Below, piece by piece: positions 43,368-52,586 of a stretch of DNA of 64,000 bases. The position numbers were made by a program, and so were the translations under genes. The stretch is from contig JABLYX010000011.1 in NCBI GenBank assembly GCA_018265615.1, forward strand, positions 1-64,000, given 5' to 3'. Source of the DNA: Lentisphaeria bacterium. GTDB lineage: Bacteria; Verrucomicrobiota; Lentisphaeria; Victivallales; Victivallaceae. Below the pieces are notes generated by a model. That model did not search any database. It worked only from the letters and a program-made list of their open reading frames with translations, and had not been told where the DNA came from. Every line of letters starts with the position of its first letter. Position 1 is the stretch's first letter.

Positions 43368-44054
43368 CTACCAGTCCAGATAGGTTTTCGCTTCGGCGGA
43401 GTTCCGGCTGAAGGGGTAGTTGCTGTAGGTCATGAGCTCGTTCTGCAGCCGCCATGCTTTGACGTGGCCGTCGAGGTGCGCAGTGTTCGCGAGGTTGCGG
43501 TGGCGCATGCCGGGGCGGGCGTAGTTCGACGAGGTCATGAGGCTCGAATCCACGGCGACCCGGAAGTAGCCGGAGAAATCGCCTTTCGCGTTGCCGGAGC
43601 CGTCGTTCTGCGTCCCTTCGATGAAGAGCATCTTGCGCGACGGATGCTTCGCCGCGGAGCCTTTCATCGACTTCGAGTGCGTCGCGCCGGTCGCGGAGAC
43701 GTAGAGCTGATAGTTGACGCCGTAATCGGAGAACATCTTGACGATGGAGGCGTCGGTTTTCTCCCGGTTCGTGAGCGGGCAGCGCAGTACGGAGGCGGTC
43801 AGGTAGCCGCCGTCCGCCATCGCCTGGCTCCAGACGCGGGCAGAGGCGCCGCCCTGCGACATCGGCGGCAGGTAGTCGCTGTAGTCCCCCATGTAGAACA
43901 TGACGGTTTTGCCGAGCTGCATCATGCTGCTCGAGCAGCTGCTGACGCGCGCCCGCTCCCGCGCCTGGTTCAACGCCGGCAGCAGCATCGCAGCGAGGAT
44001 CGCAATGATCGCGATCACCACGAGGAGCTCGATCAGGGTAAACGGTTTCTTCAT
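43368..44054 (-). CDS. Prepilin-type (H-X9-DG) protein, cassette 4
   Basis: 228 aa. Leader MKKP, then FTLIELLVVIAIIAILA and MLLPALNQARERARVSSC. The H-X9-DG motif is HRNLANTAHLDGHVK. AGGAGAG lies 8 nt before the ATG. It sits 4 nt after the gntR stop and 7 nt before the GH gene. The N-terminal 30 residues are almost identical to the cassette 1 protein, while the C-terminal body differs, which suggests one assembly machine and variable exposed domains. Confidence 0.88.
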   Translation of the reverse strand: MKKPFTLIELLVVIAIIAILAAMLLPALNQARERARVSSCSSSMMQLGKTVMFYMGDYSDYLPPMSQGGASARVWSQAMADGGYLTASVLRCPLTNREKTDASIVKMFSDYGVNYQLYVSATGATHSKSMKGSAAKHPSRKMLFIEGTQNDGSGNAKGDFSGYFRVAVDSSLMTSSNYARPGMRHRNLANTAHLDGHVKAWRLQNELMTYSNYPFSRNSAEAKTYLDW

Positions 44055-44058
44055 GGCT

Positions 44059-45033
44059 TTATCTCTCCTGTGCTTCGAGTATGTTTTCGACCAGCCGGGC
44101 GGCGACGGAGGCGATTCCGGTATCCATGTAAAGCGCCTCCAGTGCGCAGAAATAGCTCAGCTCCAGGTTCCGGTGGAAGACCAGCGTCAGCTCCTCCGGA
44201 ACCTTCACGCGCGACTCGTAGATCGCCTGGATCGCCCCCAGCACGGCGTTGTCCGGGTAGACGATCAGCGCATCGGGGCGCGGCGTTGCGGAGAGGAAGG
44301 CGCGGGCCGCCTGATACCCGATTTCTGCCCAGCTCCGTTTTTCGAGCTCGGCGGGATCCACGTTCCGGATGTTCTTCGGCATGATGCGGACTCCGCATGT
44401 TTTCAGCCCCGCGATCAGGAAGCTCTGGCTGCCGCGGGGAAACGCGGCCGGAACCACCGCGGCGATCCGGCGGCAGCCGCGCCTGTTCAGCACGTCGGCG
44501 ATGGGGGTGAAGTCGAACAGCAGATCCCGCATCATATTGACTTTGCGGACCGGCAGATTCAGGAAGAACTTCTTGTCCCGGTCATCCACGTAGATGCCGA
44601 TGAGCGCCTGGATCCGGTCGGTCAGGATCGCCTGCCGGAGCGTCTCTCGGTCATCATAGACCGCATAGGCGATTCCGCGCCTGCGCAGTTCGGCGCAGAC
44701 CAGCTGCTGCAGCACGGTGTAGAACGAGAGGTCGCGGTTCGGCAGGTAGCGTGCGCAGGAGTAGATGCCGACCCGGGAGATCCGCGTCCCCGCCGGGGCG
44801 ATGAACATGCCGCGCCCCTGCTGCTTGGTCAGCAGCCCCCAGTCCACCAGCGCATCCGTGGCCAGCTTGACGGAGAAGAAGTTGATGCCGAGCTCCTTCG
44901 ACAGCGTCCGCAGCGGCGGGAGCGCCTCGCCGGGACGCAGTGCGCCGCTCTCGATCCGGCTCTTCAGGAAACAGGCGAGCTCCTGGTGGATGCTGCCGCT
45001 CCCTGTGTGCCGGAACTCTCGAAAGATGTCCAT
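44059..45033 (-). CDS. GntR-type regulator with LacI-like sensor domain, cassette 4
   Basis: 324 aa. Winged helix at residues about 10-75 (IHQELACFLKSRIESGALRPGEALPPLRTLSKELGINFFSVKLATDALVDWGLL; landmarks only). The sensor part has RVGIYSCARYLP, ALIGIYVDDRD, GCRRIAAVVPAAF and PDALIVYPDNAVLGAIQAIYES. First gene of cassette 4 behind a perfect-looking promoter; no strong ribosome-binding site (AGAG only). Divergent from a second gntR gene at 45300, so one 266-bp region serves two cassettes. Confidence 0.84.
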   Translation of the reverse strand: MDIFREFRHTGSGSIHQELACFLKSRIESGALRPGEALPPLRTLSKELGINFFSVKLATDALVDWGLLTKQQGRGMFIAPAGTRISRVGIYSCARYLPNRDLSFYTVLQQLVCAELRRRGIAYAVYDDRETLRQAILTDRIQALIGIYVDDRDKKFFLNLPVRKVNMMRDLLFDFTPIADVLNRRGCRRIAAVVPAAFPRGSQSFLIAGLKTCGVRIMPKNIRNVDPAELEKRSWAEIGYQAARAFLSATPRPDALIVYPDNAVLGAIQAIYESRVKVPEELTLVFHRNLELSYFCALEALYMDTGIASVAARLVENILEAQER

Positions 45034-45057
45034 GTTTCATTTCTCTTTTAAAATCTA

Positions 45058-45102
45058 TATCAGTTATATCAATATTATAGCTGAAACCATCGTGAATGTC
45101 AA
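45058..45102 (-). promoter_or_regulatory. Promoter and operator-like region of cassette 4
   Basis: On the minus strand TTGACA (45102-45097), 17-nt spacer, TATAAT (45079-45074), start near 45067. Just downstream the leader holds a direct repeat, TGATATA-AC-TGATATA (45070-45055 region), overlapping the predicted start, a good place for repressor binding. Confidence 0.75.
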
Positions 45103-45190
45103 TGGCGGCGATGAAAATAATCCGAAAATATTCCGTCCGGAGCCGTTTTCGCCCGATATTCGCCGGAGAGCGTTTCCTTTTATCGGCCGC

Positions 45191-45285
45191 CACTCTTTAC
45201 GATGTTAACATTTTTTTATTTTCACTCTTGACATTCATCTGTAAATATAGTATAATATAACCAAAGCAATATTCACACTCTTTAC
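45191..45285 (+). promoter_or_regulatory. Three phased CACTCTTKAC repeats
   Basis: CACTCTTTAC at 45191-45200 and 45276-45285, CACTCTTGAC at 45223-45232, all on the plus strand. Spacings of 32 and 53 bp equal about three and five helical turns. The middle copy overlaps the -35 box at 45228, the last lies in the leader 15 nt before the gntR start. This is the arrangement expected for an autoregulatory operator with looping. Confidence 0.6.
45228..45256 (+). promoter_or_regulatory. Sigma-70 promoter of cassette 5
   Basis: TTGACA (45228-45233), 17-nt spacer, TATAAT (45251-45256): full consensus. Start near 45263, leader about 37 nt without a ribosome-binding site. Confidence 0.9.
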
Positions 45286-45299
45286 ATTATTTTTTTATC

Positions 45300-46352
45300 A
45301 TGAGCATTCGGTACGCGATCACGGAACATTTCCGCAAGGCGATCATCACCGGGGAATATCCCGGGGGATGTATGCTGCCGTCGACCCAGAAAATCGCCGA
45401 TGATTTCAACACAAAACCGGCGAATGTCCAGCGGGCGCTCGCGCTGCTGGTCAAGGAGGGGCTGATCATTCGCGAACAGGGGATCGGCACCAGGGTTTGC
45501 GGTAAATCGGATGAGTTGCGCTCCATCGCGATTTATCTCAACAGGCGGCACATGGAAGCGATGAATCATTACCGGCAATATTACTGGTCGCAGCTCTGCC
45601 GCAGGTTCAAGGAACGGAACATCGATTACCGGGTTGTCGTGGAGGATGAGAACGGCAACGGCTTCAGGGTGCTGGAAAACCTTGCGGAAAACGGCGAAAT
45701 CCAGGCGATCAGCTATCTTGAACTGGAGCCGGAGGAAATCAAGCGTCTCCTGCGGTTGCCGGTCGCCGTCGCCGGACTCTCCTCGACGCCGCTCGGTTCG
45801 CATATCTGCCTGGACTGCCGCACCATCCTGAAGCCGCTGATTCCCGAGCTCGCGGCGCACGGCTGCCGCAGCCTCGCCATCATTTCGCCTCTCTTCACCC
45901 GCGAATTCCTGACCCGGCAGGGGCCGAATTCCTTCGGCAAAAGCAATCTGACCCGGCTGGAAAAGATGGGGATCGAATTGAACTGGAAACTGCTTCAGGA
46001 GCGCTCCATATACGAACTGTTTCCGGATAAGCTCGCGCAGTTCGGCTACCGGATGTTTCACCGGTTGATGGAGCTGCCGGAGAGACCGGACGCCCTGCTG
46101 GCCTATCCCGACCAGATCCTGCCCGGCATCCTTGCCGCGGCTTATGAGCGCGGGATCGATCTCGGCGGAGAGTTCCGCCTGATCGCCGCCCACCGCAACC
46201 GGGAGCTGCCGGAGCTGTTTCCTGTGAAATCGCTCTGGCTCGAGGTCAGCCTCAATGAGCTGGTCGCCGGCAGCGTCGAGCTTCTCTTCAACGTCTTTCA
46301 CCGGACGGGGCCGCAGGATATTCTGATCGGACACCGCCTGTGCCATTCCTGA
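45300..46352 (+). CDS. GntR-type regulator with LacI-like sensor domain, cassette 5
   Basis: 350 aa. Winged helix at residues 1-70: YAITEHFRKAIITGEYPGG, MLPSTQKIADDFNTKPANVQRALALLVKEGLI (landmarks). The sensor half has AISYLELEPEEI, VAVAGLSSTP, GCRSLAIISPLF and PDALLAYPDQILPGILAAAYERG. First gene of cassette 5. No ribosome-binding site precedes the ATG (leader ends in a T-run, TTTTTTTATC), so expression is probably weak. Three phased repeats around its consensus promoter suggest tight autoregulation. The prepilin gene follows after 38 nt. Confidence 0.84.
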   Translation: MSIRYAITEHFRKAIITGEYPGGCMLPSTQKIADDFNTKPANVQRALALLVKEGLIIREQGIGTRVCGKSDELRSIAIYLNRRHMEAMNHYRQYYWSQLCRRFKERNIDYRVVVEDENGNGFRVLENLAENGEIQAISYLELEPEEIKRLLRLPVAVAGLSSTPLGSHICLDCRTILKPLIPELAAHGCRSLAIISPLFTREFLTRQGPNSFGKSNLTRLEKMGIELNWKLLQERSIYELFPDKLAQFGYRMFHRLMELPERPDALLAYPDQILPGILAAAYERGIDLGGEFRLIAAHRNRELPELFPVKSLWLEVSLNELVAGSVELLFNVFHRTGPQDILIGHRLCHS

Positions 46353-46390
46353 ACGAAAAACCACACCGCCTGACCCAAGGAGTTTTTGCG

Positions 46391-47143
<753 letters not shown>

Positions 47144-47193
47144 CACATTTCATGGAGCCGGCAACGATAACGATTCCGGACAGGAGATGAATC

Positions 47194-49053
47194 ATGAAAA
47201 TTAAGATGGTATGCCTGGCGGCGATTCTGGCCGCCGGAACCGCCGCGGCGGCCGCCGCGACCGACGATCCCTACGGCGTCTGCGCCCACGTCAGCCGCTC
47301 GGAGCTCAAGATCGCGCCGCAGGAGTTCGACCGGATGCGCGAAGCCGGGGTCAACTGGGTGCGCACGGATTTCGACTGGAACGGTGTTGAAAAAAGCAGG
47401 GGCGAATGGAACTACGCCCATCTCGACCGGCTCACCGGGCTCGCGAAAGAAGAGGGAATGAACATCCTGCCGATCCTCGACTACGATGTCGCCTGGGCGC
47501 GCCCTGCGTGGAAGAACCTCGACGCCTGGGGGGAGTATGTCCGGCGCACGGTGGGCCGCTACTCCGGCACACTGCGCTATTGGGAGGTCTGGAACGAGCC
47601 GAACCACGAACGCTTCTGGCGCGACAAGCCGGACGGCGCGAACTACGTGCCGCTCCTGAAACGCGCCTGGGAGGAGATCAGGAAGATCGATCCCGAACTC
47701 ACCGTGCTCTACGGCGGAACCGCCGGTGTGCCGCTCTCCTATATCGAAAAATCCTACGCGGCCGGGGCCGGGGAGTATTTCGACGTCATGAACATCCACC
47801 CCTATCACTGGCAGGGAGTTCCGGAGCAGATGATCGCCGATTTCCGGGAAGTCAGGAAGCTGATGAAGAAATACCGCATCGACAAGCCGATCTGGGTCAC
47901 CGAAGCCGGCTGGTCGACCGCCCGGGCTCCCGGGTTCTTCCGCCGGGTGCTCCCCGCCGTCTTCCGCCGCGCCGGAATCGACCCCGCGAAATCAAAGGCC
48001 GCGCTGGTCAGCGACCCGGAAAACGGGTTTGCCGGAGCGCACTTTTTCGATCCGGAACTCAACCTCCCCGGCTTCCGTTCCGTCGAAACCGTCAGCCTCG
48101 CCCGGCTTAAGAGCATTGATCCCGCTGAATACCGGGTGCTGGTTCCGTCGCTCGGAGAGGAGTTTCCCGCCGCGTACATAAACGATCTGGTGGAATATGT
48201 CAGGAAAGGCGGCACACTGCTGCTTCCCTCCGGATTGCCCTTTTACTACGACATCCGCCCCGACGGGAAGAAAACGCAGCTCAACGCGCGCCTCCTGCCG
48301 CGGTTTCATATCGGCTGGGATGCGTGGTGGACGGCCGAAGGCGTGCCGAAGCGGGAGGCGTACCAGCGGCCCGCTCCGGAATTCGCCGAACAGTTCGAGG
48401 TCGAATTCAAGCCGGCCGGTCGCTTTCTGCATGGCCGCAACCTCAAGCCGGGCGACGAGTTCATCCCGGTCATCGAAGCCGGAACCGATTCCTGGAAAGG
48501 TGCGACGGCGGCGCTTTACAAGCTCAACAGCGACCTCAAGGGAAACATCATCGTCTGCACGGCGGTCTCCGCTTTCGAAACCGTTTCCGAAGCCCGCCAG
48601 GCGGAGCTGCTGCCGCGCACGTACCTCATCGCCATGGCGCACGGCGTCGAGCGGATTTTCTGGTATAATTTCCGCTCCGCCGAGTGGGCTCCCGGAGAAC
48701 GCGAAGCGCACTTCGGCATCGTCCGGAAGGATCTTGAGCCGAAGCCCTCCTTCCTTGCGCTGAAAACGCTTACGGGGCTCTGCCCCTCCGGCTCCACGAC
48801 GCCGTCGATCCGCCGGGCGGGCGACGTCTTTCTCTCCGGCTGGACCCGCCCGGACGGCGTGAAGGTCTGGGCGCTCTGGAGTTCGCTTCGCGAACACTCC
48901 GTCCGGCTCGGCGTCTCCGGAACGGTCGCCGAAGCCCGGAACCACCTCGGCGAACGCCTGCCGGTTCCGGACGCCCGGTGTTCCGTTTCCCCGTCGGTCA
49001 CCTATCTCGTCGGCCCCGAAGATATCTCGTTCGAGGCCCCGGATCAGGAATAA
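47194..49053 (+). CDS. Secreted GH39-like hydrolase with GATase-like insert, cassette 5
   Basis: 619 aa with a signal peptide ending in an Ala run (MKIKMVCLAAILAAGTAAAA). The clan-A barrel has GVNWVRTDFDWNGVEKSRG, the acid/base Glu135 in YWEVWNEPNHERFW, NIHPYHWQG and the nucleophile Glu237 in PIWVTEAGWS. A class-I glutamine-amidotransferase-like segment (about 270-370: YRVLVPSLGEEFPAAY, YVRKGGTLLLPSG) then interrupts the chain before barrel strand 8 returns (ERIFWYNFRSAEW, KPSFLALKTLTG). The C-terminal beta module ends the protein. Family placement near GH39 is by motif only. Last gene of cassette 5. Confidence 0.75.
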   Translation: MKIKMVCLAAILAAGTAAAAAATDDPYGVCAHVSRSELKIAPQEFDRMREAGVNWVRTDFDWNGVEKSRGEWNYAHLDRLTGLAKEEGMNILPILDYDVAWARPAWKNLDAWGEYVRRTVGRYSGTLRYWEVWNEPNHERFWRDKPDGANYVPLLKRAWEEIRKIDPELTVLYGGTAGVPLSYIEKSYAAGAGEYFDVMNIHPYHWQGVPEQMIADFREVRKLMKKYRIDKPIWVTEAGWSTARAPGFFRRVLPAVFRRAGIDPAKSKAALVSDPENGFAGAHFFDPELNLPGFRSVETVSLARLKSIDPAEYRVLVPSLGEEFPAAYINDLVEYVRKGGTLLLPSGLPFYYDIRPDGKKTQLNARLLPRFHIGWDAWWTAEGVPKREAYQRPAPEFAEQFEVEFKPAGRFLHGRNLKPGDEFIPVIEAGTDSWKGATAALYKLNSDLKGNIIVCTAVSAFETVSEARQAELLPRTYLIAMAHGVERIFWYNFRSAEWAPGEREAHFGIVRKDLEPKPSFLALKTLTGLCPSGSTTPSIRRAGDVFLSGWTRPDGVKVWALWSSLREHSVRLGVSGTVAEARNHLGERLPVPDARCSVSPSVTYLVGPEDISFEAPDQE

Positions 49054-49103
49054 CGGCTGAAAAACAGGCGCACGATTCACGGGCCGCACAGGCGGTCCCG
49101 CAC

Positions 49104-49131
49104 TTGACATCCCCCGGAGAGGCGGTATATT
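49104..49131 (+). promoter_or_regulatory. Promoter of the ADP-ribosylglycohydrolase gene
   Basis: TTGACA (49104-49109), 16-nt spacer, TATATT (49126-49131). Start near 49138, leaving a very short leader that still contains GGAGGAG. Confidence 0.7.
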
Positions 49132-49152
49132 GTAGCAGGAGGAGAGCGACTC

Positions 49153-50220
49153 ATGGATTACGATATCGAACCGAGAGTGACCGGCCTGCTGCTCGGCACC
49201 GCCGCCGGGGATTCACTCGGACTGCCGGGCGAGCATATGAGCCGGAGGCGCTGGAAACGGCGTTTCCCGGGGCCGCTGCGCCAACGCTTCCTCTTCGGGC
49301 GCGGCATGATCAGCGACGACACCGAGCATACGGTCATGGTGGCGCAGGCGGTGCTCTCCTCCGGCGGGGATCCGGAGAGTTTTCTGCTCTCCTTCAGCTG
49401 GCGGCTGCGCTATTGGCTTTTCTTCTTTCCGGCCGGGTGCGGCTGGGCGACGCTGCGCTCCATTCTGCGGCTGTGGTTCGGCGTTTCGTACCGTGAGAGC
49501 GGCGTGATGTCGGCGGGGAACGGCGCTGCGATGCGGAGCGCCGTTTTCGGCGTGCTGTTCCCGGACCCGATCGAGCGGCGGGAGTTCGTGCGGCTGGCGG
49601 CGCGGGTCACGCACCGCGACGCGAGGGCGTTCACCGGCTCGCTCGCCGTGGCGGAGATGGCGGCGCTGTCGCTTCTGATCCCCGTCGGGCGCAGGCCGGA
49701 GATCGACGAGGTCTGCACCCGGCTGCGCGTATTGGTCTCCGACGAGCCGGAGTGGATTGCGCTCGTGGACCGCATGGAGAGCGGCTGGAGAAACGGGATG
49801 ACGGTCGCGCAGTTCGCGGAGTCGCTCGGACTCGGATCCGGCGTCTCCGGTTTCGTCTACCACACGGTCCCCGTCGCGATTTTCGGCTGGTTCACCCACT
49901 ACGGCGATGTGGCCGCGACGCTGGATTCCGTCGTCAAATGCGGCGGGGACACCGATTCGGCCGGGGCGATTGCGGGCGCGCTTGCGGGAGCCGCCGCCGG
50001 GGCCGGCGGGATTCCGCCGGAGTACCTCGACCGCCTGTTCGAGTTCCCGTACTCCGTGCAGTTTCTGCGCAGGCTCGGAACGCAGCTGACCCGCTTTTCG
50101 AAAGGGGTCCCGGCGACGGTGGTTCCGGCCGCCTACTGGGCGATCCCGTTCCGGAATCTGCTCTTCACCGGCACGGTGTTCGCGCATGTGCTCGGGCGGC
50201 TGCTGATCTTCTGGAAATAA
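49153..50220 (+). CDS. ADP-ribosylglycohydrolase-family protein
   Basis: 355 aa, DraG/ARH fold. Two metal-binding motifs are present: SDDTEHTVM (residues about 55-63) and GGDTDSAGAIAGALAGA (about 255-271), plus GLLLGTAAGDSLGLPGE at the N-terminus and SAGNGAAMRSA. Members remove ADP-ribose from proteins or cleave related N-glycosidic bonds using two Mg ions. No ADP-ribosyltransferase is visible nearby, so the target is unknown. GGAGGAG precedes the ATG by 8 nt. Transcribed alone; converges with the AraC gene. The C-terminal 40 residues are hydrophobic, hinting at membrane association. Confidence 0.85.
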   Translation: MDYDIEPRVTGLLLGTAAGDSLGLPGEHMSRRRWKRRFPGPLRQRFLFGRGMISDDTEHTVMVAQAVLSSGGDPESFLLSFSWRLRYWLFFFPAGCGWATLRSILRLWFGVSYRESGVMSAGNGAAMRSAVFGVLFPDPIERREFVRLAARVTHRDARAFTGSLAVAEMAALSLLIPVGRRPEIDEVCTRLRVLVSDEPEWIALVDRMESGWRNGMTVAQFAESLGLGSGVSGFVYHTVPVAIFGWFTHYGDVAATLDSVVKCGGDTDSAGAIAGALAGAAAGAGGIPPEYLDRLFEFPYSVQFLRRLGTQLTRFSKGVPATVVPAAYWAIPFRNLLFTGTVFAHVLGRLLIFWK

Positions 50221-50259
50221 GAGCTGATTCAGGGAGAAGCTCCGGAATGCGTTTCATCC

Positions 50260-51108
50260 TCAGGTTTCCTGCGGCCGTTCACCGCGCGGCGGGCCCGGTT
50301 CCCGCGAATTGCGCCATCCGGAGGGCGAAAGCCCGGTGCGTTTGCGGAAAAAGCGGCTGAAGGCGTAGATCGTGTCATACCCGCAGGAACGGGCGATTTC
50401 CGTGATCGGGAGCGGGGTATCTTCGAGAAGGCGCCTGGCGGCATTGAGGCGGCGTTCCGCGAGGTAATCCCCGAGGGAAAGCCCGAGCTCCTCGCGGAAC
50501 CTGCGGCGGAAGTGGCTGGCGGAGAGCCCGGCTTCCGCCGCCAGCTCCTTGATCGAAAGCGGCAGCTCGAGCGCCTGGTTGATCCGGTTCAGCGCCTGCC
50601 TGACGGGGCGGGAGAGGGGCGGGACGTTCTGCCTGACGGGGTGGCGGGAGAGTTCGCGCAGCAGGAGCACAAGCTCGAAGATTGCGCGCAGGGTGTCCCC
50701 GGCGAGATATGCTTCGACGAGCCGTTCTGCGATCCGCTGCGACTCTTCGCCGGCCTCCATGACCGGCTCTGCGGGCAGGTAGAACGCCTCCTCCGGGGCC
50801 TCGAATGAAACGATGAGCCGGTCGTACCGTTCGCGGGTTTCGGGGACGCTGCGCCGGAGGTACGGCTTTACGAGGAGCGCATGGCCGGAGTCGAGCCCGA
50901 TGCGGCTGCCGCTGACGATATACTCCATCGGCAGCGCGGGGAGGATCAGCATGTGGCGCGTGCTGATGATCGTGCGTTCATGCGGGTAGTCGTGCCAGTA
51001 GAGCAGGAGGCTCGACGGCAGGCGGATGTCGTCCCCGGCCGCGAGCCCGCGGAAATAACTCTCCGGCTCCGGCAGTCTCCGCGCTTTTTCGATCAGGCTC
51101 TCTTTCAT
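50260..51108 (-). CDS. AraC-family regulator (cupin plus AraC domain)
   Basis: 282 aa from the Met at 51108. The N-terminal half is a cupin-like sugar sensor (LLLYWHDYPHERTIISTRHMLILPALPMEYIV as landmark). The C-terminal AraC domain has LPLSIKELAAEAGLSASHFRRRFREELGLSLGDYLAERRL and PITEIARSCGYDTIYAFSRFFRKRTGLSP (landmarks). No ribosome-binding site is visible; a start at 51150 is possible. Divergent from the GH13 gene. Two GATAATCAC repeats 21 bp apart lie in its leader and upstream of the GH13 promoter, suggesting activation of GH13 and self-repression. Confidence 0.85.
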   Translation of the reverse strand: MKESLIEKARRLPEPESYFRGLAAGDDIRLPSSLLLYWHDYPHERTIISTRHMLILPALPMEYIVSGSRIGLDSGHALLVKPYLRRSVPETRERYDRLIVSFEAPEEAFYLPAEPVMEAGEESQRIAERLVEAYLAGDTLRAIFELVLLLRELSRHPVRQNVPPLSRPVRQALNRINQALELPLSIKELAAEAGLSASHFRRRFREELGLSLGDYLAERRLNAARRLLEDTPLPITEIARSCGYDTIYAFSRFFRKRTGLSPSGWRNSREPGPPRGERPQET

Positions 51109-51111
51109 GCG

Positions 51112-51141
51112 GATAATCACATCGGTTAAAAAGATAATCAC
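51112..51141 (+). promoter_or_regulatory. AraC-type operator: two GATAATCAC direct repeats
   Basis: Identical 9-bp copies at 51112-51120 and 51133-51141, start-to-start distance 21 bp, the spacing of AraC half-sites. The proximal copy ends 8 bp before the GH13 -35 box, a position suited to activation. Confidence 0.7.
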
Positions 51142-51149
51142 TCCGGCCA

Positions 51150-51178
51150 TTGTCGTTTTGAGCAGAAAACGGTATACT
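51150..51178 (+). promoter_or_regulatory. Promoter of the GH13 gene
   Basis: TTGTCG (51150-51155), 17-nt spacer, TATACT (51173-51178). Start near 51185. The -10 overlaps the -10 of the opposing araC promoter. Confidence 0.7.
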
Positions 51179-51203
51179 ATACTGCAGCCGGACGGAATGT
51201 CAA
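51176..51203 (-). promoter_or_regulatory. Promoter of the araC gene
   Basis: On the minus strand TTGACA (51203-51198), 16-nt spacer, TATAGT (51181-51176). Start near 51169, so the operator repeats at 51112-51141 lie inside its leader. Confidence 0.65.
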
Positions 51204-51223
51204 ACACAGGAAAGGATAAAACG

Positions 51224-52552
51224 ATGTCGGATCTTGCTGCGAAGAGGGCTCCCGGATTTCTGAAAAACTCGGTCATCTACCAGATCAGTTTGCGGGCGTT
51301 CACGCTCGACGGTACGCTGAGGGCGGCGGAGCGGCTGCTGCCGCATATCGCGTCGCTCGGCGTCGATATCGTCTACCTCTGCCCGTTCGTCCTGGCCGAC
51401 GACGATCCGCGCGAGGAGTTCTGGAGCGACCGCCAGAGGAAATCCGGGCTCGGCAACCCGAAGAACATGTACCGCGTGAAGGATTACTATGCCGTCGATC
51501 CGGAGTACGGGACGGAGGACGACCTGAAGTCGTTCGTCCGGACCGCGCACGCGAACAATCTGCGCGTGCTGCCGGACCTCGTCTATTACCATTGCGGACC
51601 GGCGGCGGCCTTTATCGGCGGGCATCCCGACTTTGTGGTCCGCGACGGAAACGGTGCGGTGAAGAACGGCCGCTGGCATTTCCCCGAGCTGAATTTCAAC
51701 TCTTCCGCGCTGCGCGAATACCTGTGGAAGAATATGGAGTATTTCGTGCGGGAGTTCGACGTCGACGGCTACCGCTGCGACGTGTCGAACGCGGTTCCGC
51801 TCGATTTCTGGGAAGAGGGGCGGCGGCGCATCGACGCGCTCAAGCCGGGCCTCGTCATGCTGGCCGAGAGTTTCGGCGGCGTTCCCGGAGAGCAGCGTGC
51901 GGCGTTCGACATGCAGTACTGCGGGCTTCATCACGTCGTGAACGGCGTGCTGGCCGGGGAGAAACCGGCCTCCGAGCTGCGCCGGGAGCTGGAGGCGCAG
52001 GCCGCCGCGGGACTCGCGGGGGCGCGTTTTCTCCGCAGCACGGACAATCACGACGTCGCGAACGACCAGTACGACGGGCGGCTCGAGAAGCGGAATCCGG
52101 CCGGGGCCGAGGCCGCGCTGGCGCTCTGTTTCATGCTCGACGGCATCCCGTTCCTGTATAACGGGCAGGAGATTGCCGACGCGCGCCGCCACAGCATTTT
52201 CGGCAACCGCTTTTACGGGAAAAACCTCGTTGTCGACTGGTCGAACGCAGTCACTCCGGCGGGGAAGCACCGTATGGAGTTCGTGCGGAAAATGATCGAA
52301 TTGCGGCGCAGGATTCCGGCGCTGACGGAGGGGCGGGTCGTCTGGATCGACAACCCGCATCCGGACTCTTTGCTCATGTTCCGGCGCGAAAGCGACGGGG
52401 AAACGATTACTGTCACCGTGAATTTCGGTGCGGAACCGCACACGGTTCCGGCGGCGGGGAAAACCGTTCTCGCAAGCGGCGGGAACGCGGTGCTGGACGA
52501 AGGGGGCACGGCGGAGCTTCCGGCTTACGGATATTTGGTTTTCCGCGCTTGA
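51224..52552 (+). CDS. GH13-family alpha-glycosidase (alpha-amylase type)
   Basis: 442 aa, no signal peptide, cytoplasmic. Conserved GH13 regions are in order: DYYAVDPEYGTEDDL, VLPDLVYYH, DGYRCDVSNAV with nucleophile Asp186, MLAESFGG with acid/base Glu215, and STDNHDVAN with transition-state Asp277. A short C-terminal beta domain closes the chain. It probably cleaves imported alpha-glucosides, maltodextrins or sucrose-like sugars; trehalose or isomaltose specificity cannot be excluded. AAAGGA lies 7 nt before the ATG at 51224. Likely controlled by the divergent AraC protein. Confidence 0.88.
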   Translation: MSDLAAKRAPGFLKNSVIYQISLRAFTLDGTLRAAERLLPHIASLGVDIVYLCPFVLADDDPREEFWSDRQRKSGLGNPKNMYRVKDYYAVDPEYGTEDDLKSFVRTAHANNLRVLPDLVYYHCGPAAAFIGGHPDFVVRDGNGAVKNGRWHFPELNFNSSALREYLWKNMEYFVREFDVDGYRCDVSNAVPLDFWEEGRRRIDALKPGLVMLAESFGGVPGEQRAAFDMQYCGLHHVVNGVLAGEKPASELRRELEAQAAAGLAGARFLRSTDNHDVANDQYDGRLEKRNPAGAEAALALCFMLDGIPFLYNGQEIADARRHSIFGNRFYGKNLVVDWSNAVTPAGKHRMEFVRKMIELRRRIPALTEGRVVWIDNPHPDSLLMFRRESDGETITVTVNFGAEPHTVPAAGKTVLASGGNAVLDEGGTAELPAYGYLVFRA

Positions 52553-52586
52553 TTTCCATTTCCTGCGGCGTATATTACCCGGTATC

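Noticed and set aside
38237..43411. 1724-codon open frame on the plus strand across two minus-strand genes
   Set aside because: It spans the boundary of the FAD and GH genes and reads as low-complexity antisense sequence; both minus-strand genes have recognisable domains and proper starts.
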